From NCBI GenBank assembly GCA_030704615.1, contig CM060732.1:55595053-55659052 (forward strand): a stretch of 64,000 bases of DNA, written 5' to 3'. A model generated the notes under the pieces. That model did not search any database. It saw only the letters and a program-made list of their open reading frames with translations, and had not been told where the DNA came from. The first letter of the stretch is position 1, and every line of letters begins with the position of its first letter. The stretch comes from Takakia lepidozioides. Its lineage: Eukaryota > Streptophyta > Takakiopsida > Takakiales > Takakiaceae. The translations under genes were made by a program, and so were the position numbers. This document shows, in pieces, positions 45,441-57,393 of this stretch.

Positions 45441-46535
45441 GGGTTTCCTTCAGAATGTATATATATCGGTATATAATAAGGGACTTCCTTTCTACATATA
45501 GTAAAATAAGTTGTAAAAGCAGGTCTTTTACATATTGCTAAAGCCAAAGTGACCATTTGGCCACTTCTAATCTTGCATTTACTGAGGGTGAGAGTGGTAA
45601 GTGCTCTGATAGTTGTAAATTGTAACGTATGAAGGAGCTCAGTGGTGGCAATATGAGATAGTTCCATGTTTTCTTTTCAGAATATTAATATTGTGTCTCT
45701 GGGCTGTGAAGTCAGATTCTGGCTCCCACGACCAAAAACGTAGTCTTTGCACCTCTGTTCACAAACTTTCAAACTGTCAAGACTGAGCCTAAAGCCCTGG
45801 CCCTGTCCCATTGACATCTTATAGTTTCTCTTCTGCTTTAGTTTAATTTTTGTTACCTGTTTCTGTCCAATAAAACTCTTTGTGCTGTTGTGGATCTACT
45901 CTCTTTATCTCTCTCTCTGGTCCAGCTTGTAACTTTAGTTTCTGTTCCTGCAGGTTCGGAAGCATTTGCTGATGCATATTCCTCCAGAACAAGCTCTGAT
46001 CGGTATTTGGATTATGGGGCAAACAACATACATGAGCTCTTGAATGGTCACTGGCTTTGACAATACCCTCAAGAGCATAGCACCCTTGAGCTCTTGATCA
46101 GTTCAAGGTCAGATGAACCGCATGCCTAACCAGATATCTTAACATGATTGACCCTATTTCTTGGAATCAAGACCATCCTCTTAAACTAGCAAAGTCCTTT
46201 TATTGTTTCCCGTGCATCTGTGTTACTTCTAACATGCTAAGCAAAATCACTACTAGAGGCCAATAGGCATATGACATCCTGACGAGGCAATCCCGTACTG
46301 GGCCTTGATGACTAGTGGTTGATGACAAGGAGTTGTTGTGCTGGTTTAAAATCATGGACACTCTGATTCCAGGTGGAGGAAGAGAGCAGAAGGTTGCAAC
46401 AGCAGAAATCAGCCTCACAAAACCGTGACTTAGTGGGAGAAATCCAAGACCCAAACCAAGAGCCCCAAATCAGGTTTGGTAACTCTAGCTTGCTTGTCTT
46501 GCACATGGTCATATTAGACACATGCGAATCTCTTT
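45441..46535. other. Flank after the PPR pseudogene; AATAAA at 45869
   Basis: TCCAATAAAACTC near 45867-45879 could serve as a polyadenylation signal for plus-strand transcripts. A 62-codon plus-strand stretch at 46373 is Gln/Glu-rich and unassigned. Confidence 0.35.
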
Positions 46536-46886
46536 GTGACAGAAACAAGACAAAGCAATAGGTTGCCGATAGCAATGCAGCAGAAAATTTTCCTTACACT
46601 TGCTAGAGAAGACGATAAATGGGGATTAAAGGGAAAAGTGATCGATATCGCACGAGCACCTTGGGAAACACGCCATGAGAGTGAAATCTGGCTTTCTCAT
46701 CCTGCTTTACTAGTTATATTAGTACCAATCAGTAAAGTATGCTATGCGAGCTATGTTTTCAGAGAAGGATGTTCAAACTATGAGTACAGTCACACTATTA
46801 TAGAAGAGGTAGAATACTGGATCCCCAAGGATTTGTTACAAGTTGGGTATACAGAAAAGGACAAGTGGTATAGTTGTGCCCACTAA
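46536..46886 (+). pseudogene. Fragment related to the pre-gag ORF of family A
   Basis: Plus-strand open stretch of 116 codons. Seen: LPIAMQQKIFLTLAREDDKW, GLKGKVIDI, LSHPALLVILVPISKV and VEYWIPKDLLQVGYTEKDKW. The same order (a LP...I...DxxWGL.KxVI.I head, then a hydrophobic strand, then WIPKDxLxxxxT) occurs in the region between the LTR and gag of A- (62400-62985). So it is probably the pre-gag ORF of another family A-like element whose remainder is lost. Function unknown. Confidence 0.5.
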
Positions 46887-47670
46887 AGACTTGGTGATCA
46901 GTCAGACCATTCAAAAAAGCTCCTTACTATTAGCTCTTTATTTACAATCATATTAAGGTCACGGAAATTTTCTGGTTCACCTTCCAACTATTGGTACTTG
47001 TTTTTCGTTTGATTGCTCCCAGAGTCCCAAGTTCTAAGTCTCTCTTGATGTATGAGGTCTGGAGCTCTGGACCCTTTGATTGCACACCTAGTTATTCTCA
47101 TGTCCTTCTGTTTCTGCTCCTTTTCTAGAGTATCATGGGACCCCAACAGCCCCCACACAAACTGCACTCTGGAAGAATCCATTCGATTTTTTTTCTGCGA
47201 GGTGTGCAAAGTATGTTGATCGATTCTTTTGTGTGGCAATGGTTTTACTATTTGTCTGTTGAAATCTGAAGGCCTTTGTGAAGGTTCTGCCAGGGTCGCA
47301 GAAGTCTCTTGTACAACAGTCCATTCAGGCCACCAAACAGCTTAAACCACTGAGAATGGTAAATTTGTTGGATTGGAACCTTCTTCTGGTCTCGGCTTAA
47401 AAAAGTCCTCCATTTTCATACCATGCATGATGCTATCTGCAGATTTATCTTTCATGAAAGTAAATTTCCTTTCATTTTCTTTTTCCTCTTAGAGGACAAT
47501 TAGAACATCTTGCTTTCATGTGATTTGGTTGTCTTGATGTTCTACTTTGTTCCCCGGCCCCATGTGGACATTTACAATTGGAATAGTACTCCAACCACAG
47601 CCACATTTGTCACATCTCTCCAGGTAGAAGGATAGACCATCAAGTACTGTCATTGCCGTGAGTGGAAACC
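46887..47670. other. No gene recognised
   Basis: Ordinary sequence; short open stretches only. Confidence 0.4.
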
Positions 47671-47689
47671 CACAACTTTCTCTTTGAGA

Positions 47690-47775
47690 TCCATACTCTA
47701 CTATGCCCTGAGGGATTCCTCATAGCCTTCCACAAGTGCCTGACAGCTTACATGCATGAGGCACTTCGTCTTCAG
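47690..47775 (+). pseudogene. Small LINE relic, C-terminal end
   Basis: FLIAFHKCLTAYMHEALRLQ on + resembles VFHYVIQKCLAAYLHEAFTH at the C-terminus of LINE 1 (minus strand, 3450-3530). Only about 30 codons are recognisable. Confidence 0.4.
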
Positions 47776-48139
47776 GTGATGTTTGGTATCTTTGAATATT
47801 ATTTTTGTTGTTGTACTATGCCCCATTGGTCCTTGGGGCCCCAAAGTTTCTTTCTTTCGGTCCCTTGGGCCCTTTGGGCTTCCTCTGGACGTCTTTTCAA
47901 CAGGGAATAGACTCTGCCTTTGTGTAATGGGACTTACATTGATACGAACAAATTGTTTAGGCTTTGCAGATTTCCCCCAGAAATCTGTTCACACAAGCAT
48001 CAATCTGTTGCCCAGCAGTTAAATTGCAAGAGGGTTGGTGCTTCAGGCTCAGCCTCGAGATTTTACAAGTTAGTGAACAGAGGTGCAGTGACTATGTTCT
48101 TGATGGTCTTGGAGAGGGTTGCTCTCTGTTGAGAATACC

Positions 48140-50055
48140 CTGGACATAAAATTTTAGTCTAATGATGAGGGTAGGTAGGCCCTTAAGGCCCTTAAGGTCA
48201 TTTTTTATTTATTTATTTGGGTATAGTCGTGATCGTCGACGATCCAACCTCTGCTCTGATTTCTTGTAGCGGAACGAGTTGATGTAGCGAGCTGCCACAA
48301 GATTGGGGGATCCGAGCAAAATAGTTAAGGCAGTAGGCATGATGTCATCACACCTACAGTTCCGCATCTTGACGGCGAGGAGAGATTTGGCTTTTGTAAG
48401 CGCAAACTAGACAACTCCTAGACACTCACATAGGTGGGATAGAAACAACTTCTCCATGTTGTGTGTTCTGTTGCATCAAAGATCGTTTTCCGAACCGCCG
48501 TTTAACGGGAGAATCTTCGACACCCCACCCCACCCCACCCCTACATTCCATGCAGTGAATGCAATGGTTTAAAAGACCATGCTCTCGGATATGGCTGAGC
48601 TGTATGTGTGTGCCAATGAGGTAATATGGCATATAGAATGTACCAAGGTTGGGTCCAGAGGGGTAGTTGTAGGGTTGAGTGGACCAAAAATGGCAAACGT
48701 TGCATTCATGGAAGTCCATGACCAAATTTTAAGTTGACGATATTTCCCCAAATAATTCAAATGATGATAGACAATGGTATATTCAACATTTTTAGTAAAG
48801 GGTCTTACCCCAAACATCAAAGATAATTTTTACGATAAATTTTAGTCTTTAATTTGAATAAGATTTGATATATCAAAAATTAGAATTTACATCGATTTGT
48901 CTATATACAACCAAGCAATTGTATATTATATTTTTGTATCATTTGTAGTAAAATATGACACCTCAAAATCAAAATCAAAGTACACCATGGACTTGGTAAA
49001 ATAAACCACATTTTTGGGACATATATTAGTCCATATGAGCCAAATAGAGAGGGATTTTGCCACTTCAAATCCATATCTATGATGTGGACCAAAATGACCA
49101 CCTTATCTCCAAATTTCAATGGAATTGACCAATGGCACATATGACTTCTTGAGTCCATTGTAATTCCATTCATTGCGGAAACAAGTCCACTGTATGGTCT
49201 TCAAAAGTCCATAACTTTGTCATTTCTTATCGGATTCATGATTGGAATAAATTGATGACCATCATCAATTGCAGTAATCTAAAACTATGCTGATAACGTC
49301 CATTTTGGTCCAGTCATTCCTGCATTCACCCATAGTGTAATGTATTGCTTTGCGGGCTAGCACATTTCAAAAATGCACATCACTCATATCCAAAGGCAGT
49401 GCAAGGACTCCGGCTCCCACTTTCACAAGTTTGTTTCGACCATTCGGGCAAAAAGAGGCAAGGAACCACAAGTTCTGGTTCTACGCTGACGGTTGTGGGA
49501 GATCCGTGAATGGATAGTGCAAGCTTCCGTGGTCATGAAGCCTCCTCCACCAAGCATTTGGTCAGTATAGGTGGGCACAAATCTCACTACTCAGGAGATT
49601 GCAATGCTAGAGGATGCAAGGTTTTCCCTTGCAAGACGACCCACTGTCCCTGTAGGTGCTTCGAATTCAGATAGTTCTCAAATGCCTCCTTTTGGAGCTT
49701 ATAATTTGCATCCCACTAAACGGAATGAGAAGGTGGTTCGACGTTCCCCTCTAACTGCAGAACACTTTGACAAGGTTAAATCTGCAAGAATGCTTCAAGC
49801 TCGAGTTGCAGGTACGATGGATGTTCCAAATCCGGGATATGGTCGGGTGTACACAATAATGACATCGACATCTGCGTTGTAGGATAAGGCCTATGACATT
49901 AAAGTGTCGAATTTTTCCAATTGCACATGTCAACGGAAAAAAAGACAAATTCGTCCTATGCAAGCATTTATATTACATATTTTGAAGAAGATGGTCTGTG
50001 ATCCTAAACGAGACTTCAAACTTCACCATGCCACTATGAGTTACAACGAGGTCAA
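48140..50055. other. No gene recognised; short (CACCC)n run at 48520-48542
   Basis: AT-rich in 48720-49300. An open stretch of 103 codons at 49571 (+) has no motif I can name. Confidence 0.4.
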
Positions 50056-50057
50056 TA

Positions 50058-50190
50058 GAGAGAAGAGAGAAGACTCTGGCCGAGGCCGGCTTAACTAAGA
50101 GCCACTTCGCCTTGCAGCTATTGCCCCTTTTCAGGGGTGGGCCCTATGTAAAACTAACCGGTGTCCAGGGGACACCGAGTAACCAGTCTG
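50058..50190 (+). repeat. Dispersed element copy 3 (GA-rich start, GGTGTCC stem-loop)
   Basis: AGAGAAGAGAGAAGACTCTGG, then AGGCCGGCTTAACTAAGAGC, GCTATTGCCCC, GGGGTGGGCCCTATGT, then GGTGTCC-AG-GGGACACC and GAGTAACCAG. Stems match copy 2 while the loop differs. It lies about 150 bp outside the A- LTR. Confidence 0.75.
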
Positions 50191-50341
50191 GGGGGTGGAG
50201 GGGGGGGTATCCGGTAGAGACGGTACCGTGTGGTACCCATAGGTGCCCGCCGGGGATCCATATATATGTGTCTAGGGGGCAAGAGCAGGGTTTGATTCGA
50301 GCTGTCGTTTGTTGGTGATGATAGTGGTGAGAGAACGGAGG

Positions 50342-51583
50342 TGTCGCGCGGCTTTTACTCACCCATCCCTTCGCTATCCGAGGCGGAAACTCCAAGATAG
50401 AAGAGTTGGAAATCTCTAAGTACTCAGCCCGCGCAGAACAATCAGTCATGACCTACAGCTAGTGTATCATGGGGGTGTTTCCTATTTGTTTCCCTTTTCG
50501 CATTCATCTTAGCTACCTTACCATTGATGATTACGTATTAGTTTCCTTCACTCCTCCATTCAATCCACAGCTTCACTCAGATCTCTCTACACAGTGTGAT
50601 TGTATCGTATAAATATCAGATTATGATTTATCAGGTATCAGGCCGAAGCCATTGTATCTCTATTCTCCTCTACAATATCCCTACGGCTTTGCATCTAACA
50701 AGCATCTACTAATCCTCCTTCATCGTGCTCTCCGATCTCCGCTTCCGCCTGACTCCCAAGTCCTCCCCGAATAAATGATCTCCTCATAATCCCCGTTCTC
50801 CCTTTATCCTCCTATCCGCGGTTCTAACCGTTTCCCTCTCTAACCGTCGTATGTGAACTAACATGTTCCCTTCTCTGGTGTTGTTCCCCACAGTCGTTCC
50901 CTGTCCTATCTTCGTCCCTATTATCGTGACAGCTGTGTCAAGCGGTGACTGGCTGTGTTGTTGTTTTGGCTGTGTCGGGCTGTGACTGGCTGTGTGGCTA
51001 TGCCGGGCTGTGGGGGTGTTGACTGGCTGTGTGGGCTGTGTAGGCTGCTGTGTGACGACTGTGACGGGAAGTGTGGGCTGGGTGGGCTAGGTGTGGGACG
51101 AATATGACGGGATGTGGTGTGGGTGGGTGTGAAGGATTGTGACGGGCGGTTTCTGTGTTGGTTTGTGATGTAACGGAAGGTGTGGGGCTGTTTGTGTGGG
51201 CTTGTGGCTGAGGTTGTTTCGGGTAGTGGTCGTGGGATTATGTTTGGTGTTGTGTGTCGGGTGTGTCGGGATGGTGTGTGGGGATCGGGGAGTGTGTTGG
51301 TGGTAGGCATGTTGCGTGTGTCGGCTGTGTGGGTATGCCGGGCTTGGGGGTGGACTGGTGTGTGGGCTGTGTCTGCTGTGTGTGACGACTGTGACTGGCT
51401 GTGTGGGTGGTGTGTTGTGGGCTGTGACGACTATGACGGGCTGTGTGGGTTGTGTATAACCCCCTTCTACAGTGCTCTTGCTGTCACCCCTAAGGTTCCT
51501 GTTTGTCTCAGTCTTGTGTGCAAAAATTAGGGTACCCTTACAGATCCCGTATAAGTGTCTAAGTCCCCTACAGTCCTCTAACA
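50342..51583 (-). repeat. 3' LTR of A- (1242 bp)
   Basis: Plus-strand ends TGTCGCGCGG...CTCTAACA, with TG/CA termini. The left end is fixed by matching 62987 onward, where internal sequence begins. The right end is set by TG/CA and by the adjacent polypurine tract. It contains CGTATAAATATC near 50607-50618 and a GGCTGTG-rich array (50930-51470). Confidence 0.85.
50930..51470 (-). repeat. GGCTGTG-unit array inside the LTR
   Basis: Many units of GGCTGTGTG, GGCTGTGAC and GACGGGCTGTG on + (CACAGCC on the element strand), with local 10-bp periodicity. The other LTR carries the same type of array (63590-63985), but unit number and order differ. The CACAGCC core is shared with the 30-nt array after integrase. 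Confidence 0.85.
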
Positions 51584-51586
51584 TTA

Positions 51587-51605
51587 CCCCTTCCCCCTCA
51601 AAAAG
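51587..51605 (-). other. Polypurine tract of A-
   Basis: Minus strand TTTTTGAGGGGGAAGGGG, three bases (TAA) before the LTR start TGTTAGAGG. It would prime plus-strand DNA synthesis. Confidence 0.75.
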
Positions 51606-51984
51606 CCGTTGTCCTCACGGTTTACTGTTTCGAAGTAGCAAACCTTGTGAGTGATCACTTTGTTGACGTTGAGAGTTTCGTGGTGGCTTGTGTGTGTGTG
51701 TACGAGCCCGAGGTCTGTCTCTGGTTTGATGGAGATGGTTGATTACTACCTGGATAAGTGGGCCTTCTGGAGGCTGATATCGAGGTAATCTTTCCGGCAG
51801 AGGAGATCCCCTTTGTTTCTTCGCTTCCATCTGAATGGTATAGTCTTTCCCATGTCAAAAGAATTTTGTGAAGAACCAGTTTGTATCAGAATCGTCATCG
51901 CCTCTTAGGTGTTTTAATTTTCGAATTTTTGTGGAATCATCTGGGGCATACAATGCTGTCCTACCATGTCTGGAAGTTTGCATT
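51606..51984 (-). other. Short internal segment between accessory ORF and polypurine tract
   Basis: About 380 bp. Short minus-strand frames are Arg/Pro/Gln-rich and show no motif. Possibly 3' UTR of the element RNA. Confidence 0.4.
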
Positions 51985-54900
51985 TTACAACCTGGTGCAA
52001 ACGTTGAACAGCAAAAATTGGTGTAGACACTGAGCTCCTTGTCTGTCCAAATGAGTGGGGTACCAATTACTGGTTGCGCCGTGGCAAAGTATTTCCATGC
52101 GATATGTCCTTATAGAAAATGTCATCAAGTCGAATTTCTGTGTTGACAAATTGGTTGCAGGCTGCTGCTTGAAACCATGAACGAATTTGAGAATCCTTCT
52201 GTATTCATAACTTTTGGGTTCATATAGGTACATATGAGGTGGCACCGAAGGTAATACCCAATGTCTCCACTGGAGTAACTTTGAAAGCGTGCTTGCATCT
52301 TTGTTGCTCAATGTGGTAACGTATCAGAAAAAACCAGCAGCGTAGTATAGCCCGCACCCCATGACAATACTTGCTACTCCTTGGTCCTTGCTCTGGTATA
52401 AATGAGTCCATGTACAACCTGGAAAGCAAACCAATTCCCTTCAACATTGTACCTGCCTCGTGCCAGTATTGTGCAAAGTGATGATCTTCAATATGTCGAT
52501 TGTTTGGAAGAACTTTAGTCCTGGTTGCCACTGGCAGCCAAATACGCATGATTTGGTAGTAATGTGCGAATGACTGCGGAGGACTAAATTCTTTCCAAGC
52601 CAAATCCAACATGAATGGAATTTGGTTGAAGGGCATAATCATAGCCCTACTGTACTCCCTGGCAGCTGGAGTTTTAGGTGGGTTAAAAGCTGCATTGCCC
52701 CATACCTCCGGCTGTGGTGGCTGTGGTGTGGTTGTAGTAACCACAGGTTCAGTTACTGGTACACTGACCTGTTGTGGTGGTGGTGGTAGTGGTTCCTGTA
52801 CCATTGGCATTCTTGCACCTCCTGTGAAGACTGAAAAGCCAGAGTTCTGGCTTTCAAATAAGAAGCCATTAGCTGTTCCCGAGGGATATAGACTCTTTGG
52901 TCGATGTTTGAAGTGAGGTCTTCCACTTGAGTCTGGAGTCCGTCTACATCCTCTTGTAACTCTGCTATCCTACTATAGACATTGTCTATAGTAGTTGTGG
53001 CAATGTTCTGCACCTGCAGTCTAAGCTCATTCATCTCGCTTTGGGTGAGCTTCCGTGGGGCTTTGCCTTCTACTGGCCCTTGTGCTAGCCAGACCTGCAT
53101 AAGGCTGTTATCCACCAAGCTGCTTGTGGTTCCCCTGAGAGTTTGCTCCTCTCTTAGCTTATACAATTCCAACTGCTGTTGTAAATCCTTCATGCGCTTC
53201 GCCTGTGGCTCAACCAATTGCGCATAGGCAACAAGTAGATTATTGGCTTCTTTCGAAGCCTTGTTACTGATTGAGATTTCATTTCTATTGGCCACGATGT
53301 TTTGTTGCAACTCCACGATGTATTTCTCATTCTCAGCTTCCATCTGCCTGTATTGCTTGAGAGTATCTTCATTGCGACAGATTGTATTCTTCATATCGAC
53401 AATGAGCTTCATGTGCTCCGCATTCTCTTCTTCTGCCTTCGTACATTTTTCCGCTTGACTGTTTATTTCTTTTGTTGATTGGTCAAGCATAGTTGTAATT
53501 GTAGCGCATTGTATTGCCATCCTGTTATGCACTGTTTGCAACTCCGTATGTAGTGCATTCAGTTCTTGCAACTTGCTTTCATGCTGCACCTGCATTTGGT
53601 ATAGCTGTTGCTTATGTGCTTCGTGCAACTGGTCTTGCGCGAGGCCTGCCTCAATCAATTGTTGCTTGGCTAATTGCAAAGCCATTTCTGTATTGGCCAA
53701 GTCCTGCTTCATCTTGAGAGTGACCTCTTCATCGACCTTGTTTGCACACTCAGTGGCAAGTCGAGCCTCAAACTCCTTCCTGAGTTCTTCTTTCAAGGCT
53801 GTCAATTGGGTAATTGGAACATGGGTTTTGACATAAGTCCCCAACAAATTAAGTGTCCTGCCTATGGAACTCATCAGCATTTCCTGTTGAGGGTCATCAT
53901 GGTGAGGTTGCTGCTGTTCCTCCCGATCTTCAACAGTATGATGTCTCACTAACCATTCAGACCATTGTCCCACCGGATTTTCTTCCTGAACTACTTCATT
54001 CATGACCGGTGCTACAGTGTCATGGCCTTCTGCCTGTGGTACCTCCAACACAGGTGTGTGCATTATATGCACCTCAGGATTTCCTTTGGGCAACTGTTGC
54101 ACCTCTGGGATTTCTGTCTCCTTTACCAGACCAGAATATTCATAGAGAAGGTCCCCTTTCTCTATTTCTGCCACTATCTGCTCTGTAGTTGGAATCTCTA
54201 TCCCTTCACTTTCCAAATCAATTATTTCGGTTTGAGCTGCATGGATAACTTGTGACCTTGTGACAAGTCGTTCAAGTGGCTGTGTTGGTTGTGATGCAGA
54301 AGTAACTTCTTCCTCCCTCTCTGAAGGTCCTGCTTCCAGTAATAACATTCTTTTGTGCTGCTGTGCCCCTTCCTGGTTATGAGCTTGGGAAACATTATCA
54401 TGCGGAATCCGTGAAGCCAGTGGATCCGCCACTACAGTCTTTCCCCTTCTCTGCCTCTTAGTCTCTGGTTGTGCTGCTAGTCCACCCTCACTGTGTGAAG
54501 AGCCTTGCTCTTCCATTGCATTGCAGTTGTTTCTGGCTCAAACACTCCCATTTCCTTCCTTTCTTGTGCATTAAGTATGCCCGAACTAAGGATTATTTGA
54601 GCAATGATTGGGCCAGACACTATGATAGGAGATTTTGCGGTAGTACTTTGTAATCTTTTCATCTCCTCTACCAGTGCGTTGTACATTATGTCCGCCCATA
54701 GTACCTCTTGTCCCTTCAAGCCTTTGAGGATTTCCTCTGTGAAGGATTTGCTCAAATATTGTTGGTTCTGTTTCAGGGCAATCAGAACGTTCAATACTTG
54801 GCTTATGTCTTTTAACCCTGGGTACACAGCTTTGGTACAAGCATAACCCTGAGTTTTAAAGAAACTCCCTTCTTGGAATAAATCCCCTATTTGCAGTCTT

Positions 54901-55489
54901 TCCCTGTGTTCTTCCACATACACATGACCTGCTGGCAATGAAACAATTGCTGGAGGTATAGGGGAGTAATCATTAATTCAACTCCCTTCACCGTTGTTGT
55001 TCCTGTCTTTGGCTCAAAGTTCTGCAAAAATTGTAACATGTACTGTCTATGGTGTAGTGTCCAATCCTTGCTTTGCAATCCTTCCAATCTCAGCTCCTTC
55101 AGTATCTTTGTCGCCTGTGGGGTAGCCATCGTTTGTTTCTGCAGAATGGTGGTGCTCTTCACCCTGATTTCCTCCATTCCTCTCACTCTCTTCATCTTAG
55201 ACTCACCGAACTGCTTTGGCTGTAACAACTGCAGGAGTGCCTGTAGTGCACAAAGCAGAAACGTATGGTTGCCGCAGAAAGCTATGGGTAACCTCTTGTA
55301 AGCCTGCGGGGCTTGCAAGCATTGTTCAAGAGAAAAGCTCTGCTCTTTCGTTTCGTGTCTCTGCCACTGCGTAAGTAATATTGCGAGCGTAATGTCTGTT
55401 AGTTCCTCCATAGTTTCCAAGTTATAGCATTTATGGCCTGTCCTGTCGAGACGCCCGTTACTCTGAACGACGCCGCCTCTTGCGCTCAA
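51985..55489 (-). pseudogene. Accessory coding region of A- between integrase and 3' LTR (coiled-coil protein, frameshifted)
   Basis: Five overlapping minus-strand frames (55489-54887, 54938-54477, 54516-52753, 52810-52220, 52311-51985) abut with overlaps of 40-92 bp. That is the pattern of one ORF of about 1,100-1,160 codons broken by small indels, or of several overlapping ORFs. Part 1 (LKELRLEGLQSKDWTLHHRQ; LKGLKGQEVLWADIMYNALV) may be a globular head. The middle part (587 codons) has a Ser/Lys-rich start with KRQRRGK (possible nuclear signal), then a long Gln/Glu-rich coiled coil (LQELNALHTELQTVHNRMAI). The end is Pro/Thr-rich followed by a His/Trp-rich domain (HHFAQYWHEAGTMLKGIGLL). No transmembrane segment, so no support for an envelope protein. 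It lies on the same strand as pol, in the env-like position. Function unknown. Confidence 0.7.
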
Positions 55490-55880
55490 TTTCCCTCCAT
55501 TTTCTTGATCATTTTTCTGGTTTTCTATTGGCTGTGGCCGCTGTGACTGGATTTTAACTTTTATCTTCTTTAGTGGACTTCCCTGTTGGATAGTCCACTA
55601 GGATCACACATGCGACATGAATTCGGCTTTTCTGTACTTGCCGTTCGTTCTGTTTCCCTTTTTCCGTAATCATTAATGGGTCCGCCTTTCATCCCTTTTG
55701 ACGGCCGTTCTTGTCCTCTTTCTTTTTGACACCTGTCCTTGCACTTCATTCTCTGCTGTTGTCGCACCCTGACCTCCACGTGTCTATTTTTAAATTAATT
55801 TCCGTTTCTTCTTCCTTCAGCCATTTTACTGAAGTTTTTATGTGTCCACTTGTCACTGATTCTATGGATCGTGTAACTTT
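55490..55880 (-). other. Conserved spacer of family A between array and accessory ORF
   Basis: About 390 bp also present in A+ (39060-39482), with blocks such as TAGAATCAGTGACA, AAAGAGGACAAGAA, GGCCCATTAATGA and AAATCCAGTCACAGCGG. It could contain a splice acceptor or promoter for the downstream accessory region. This is inference; no site was proven. Confidence 0.5.
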
Positions 55881-56245
55881 AGTAGGCTGTCTTGAGCTGT
55901 GATAGGCTGTGTTGCACTGTGGTAAGCTGTGATAGGCTGTGACACGCTGCGGTAGGTTGTGATAGGCTGTGTCACGCCTTGCTGGGTTGTGGTTGCTGTG
56001 TCACGTCGTGACGCTGTGATAGGCTGTGTCACGTCGTGACGGGCTGTGGTAAGCTGTGTTGCGCCTTGCTGGGCTGTGGTTGGCTGTGTCACGTCGTGAT
56101 GGGCTGTGATAGGCTGTGTCACCCGTGATGGGCTGTGATAGGCTGTGGTGCGCCTTGCTGGGCTGTGGTTGCTGTGTCACGTCGTGATGTGTGTGATAGG
56201 CTGTGTCACGCCTTGATGGGCTGTGATAGGCTGTGTCACGTTTGT
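55881..56245 (-). repeat. 30-nt tandem array encoding decapeptide repeats (A-)
   Basis: Minus-strand units of CACAGCCTATCACAGCCCATCA with GGCGYGA or ACGACGTGA joints. They are less regular than in A+: some units are shortened, which breaks the 30-nt rule and shifts frame. The integrase frame reads into RRDTAYHSPSRRDTAYH and beyond. Confidence 0.88.
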
Positions 56246-57393
56246 TTTGCCCACCCCGGTCATATATACTGGGCCTAGCGACAAGTGTTCCATACTCCGT
56301 TCGTAACACTGGTGCAGCCCGTGACTGCTCTTGCGGTTCAACATGCAAATCATGTTGCAGGGGTTTGTCATGGATACCACTGTACCCCTTCAACTTATTT
56401 GCATTGACTCTTCCCAGCATTTCCTTGTTAATGGTTTGTAACATGGCTGTGTTGTTATCATACATCTTTTGTATGACATAAGGTCCTTTCCATGGTGATT
56501 TAAGCTTAGAAGCTTGAATCTTTCCTTTCTTCTGCAACCATAAAACCAAATCCCCCGTCTTAAAAGTCTTTAATTTGCCTTTATCAAACTGTTCCTTTCG
56601 CTTCATCTGAATTCTGGTCATATTATCAGCTGCATCAGCACGTACTTCTTCCACATGGTATAATTCATGTTTCCTGACCTTGATGGAGTCTTGCAATTCC
56701 ATTCTTTTTCCCCACTCTGTTCTCATGGTAGGTAACAGGAATTCCACTGGAAGTAAGGCTTCCATACCATAAACTAATTGGAATGGTGTATACTTAGTGG
56801 TGACTTTATATGAAGTCCTGTATGACCACAAAGCTGTCAGCAGCTTTGTATCCCAATCCGTTCTGTTTGCATTGACTATCTTAGCCAAGATAGTACATAG
56901 TATTTTGTTGGTAGCCTCTGCCTGTCCATTACCCTGTGGGTAATATGTTGTACTCTTTCTATGCACAATCATAAACTCTTTAGTCAATAACTCAATGGTC
57001 TCATTCATGAAGTGACTTCCTTGATCACTGATAAATTCTAAGGGACATCCAAATCGTGTAAGTATGTTCTCGTACAGGAACCTTGCTGTGGACTTGGCTG
57101 TGTTGTCCCTCAAAGCTTTAGCTTCCACCCACTTTGTAGTATAATCAGTGGCTGTAATTATGTACCTGTTTCGTGTATTCTTGGATGGTGGATTAATTGG
57201 TCCAACAAAGTCTAGTCCCCATTTCTGAAATGGTTCCGTAGGCATTGTAGGATGCAAGGCCATTCTTCCAGATCTCTGCAAAGGTCCTAGCCTCTGACAT
57301 TCATCACACTTCTGACAATACTCATGTACATCTTTGAACAACGTAGGCCACCAGTATCCTGCGAGTAGTATCTTTCTACTGGTAGTCTCTTCT
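56246..57393 (-). pseudogene. A- integrase
   Basis: The HHCC finger is split by a one-base loss (TTTT to TTT near 57394): HKGVAGGH in the upstream frame, and CQKCDECQRLGPLQRSG in this one. Core: KWGLDFVGPINPP (D), FISDQGSHFMNETIELL (D), YYPQGNGQAEATNKIL (E). C-terminal: DLVLWLQKKGKIQASKLKSP, then GPYVIQKMYDNN and MLGRVNANKLKGYSG. All three catalytic residues are present. The frame continues without a stop into the decapeptide array. It would insert the cDNA. Only the shift in the finger breaks it. Confidence 0.9.

Noticed and set aside
50911-51530. Open frames over the LTR GGCTGTG array on both strands
   Set aside because: They are by-products of the repeat composition; unit number differs between the LTRs and no start context is shared.
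52753-54516. Envelope glycoprotein in A-
   Set aside because: No signal peptide or transmembrane segment is seen; the protein is a charged coiled coil with a nuclear-signal-like start.
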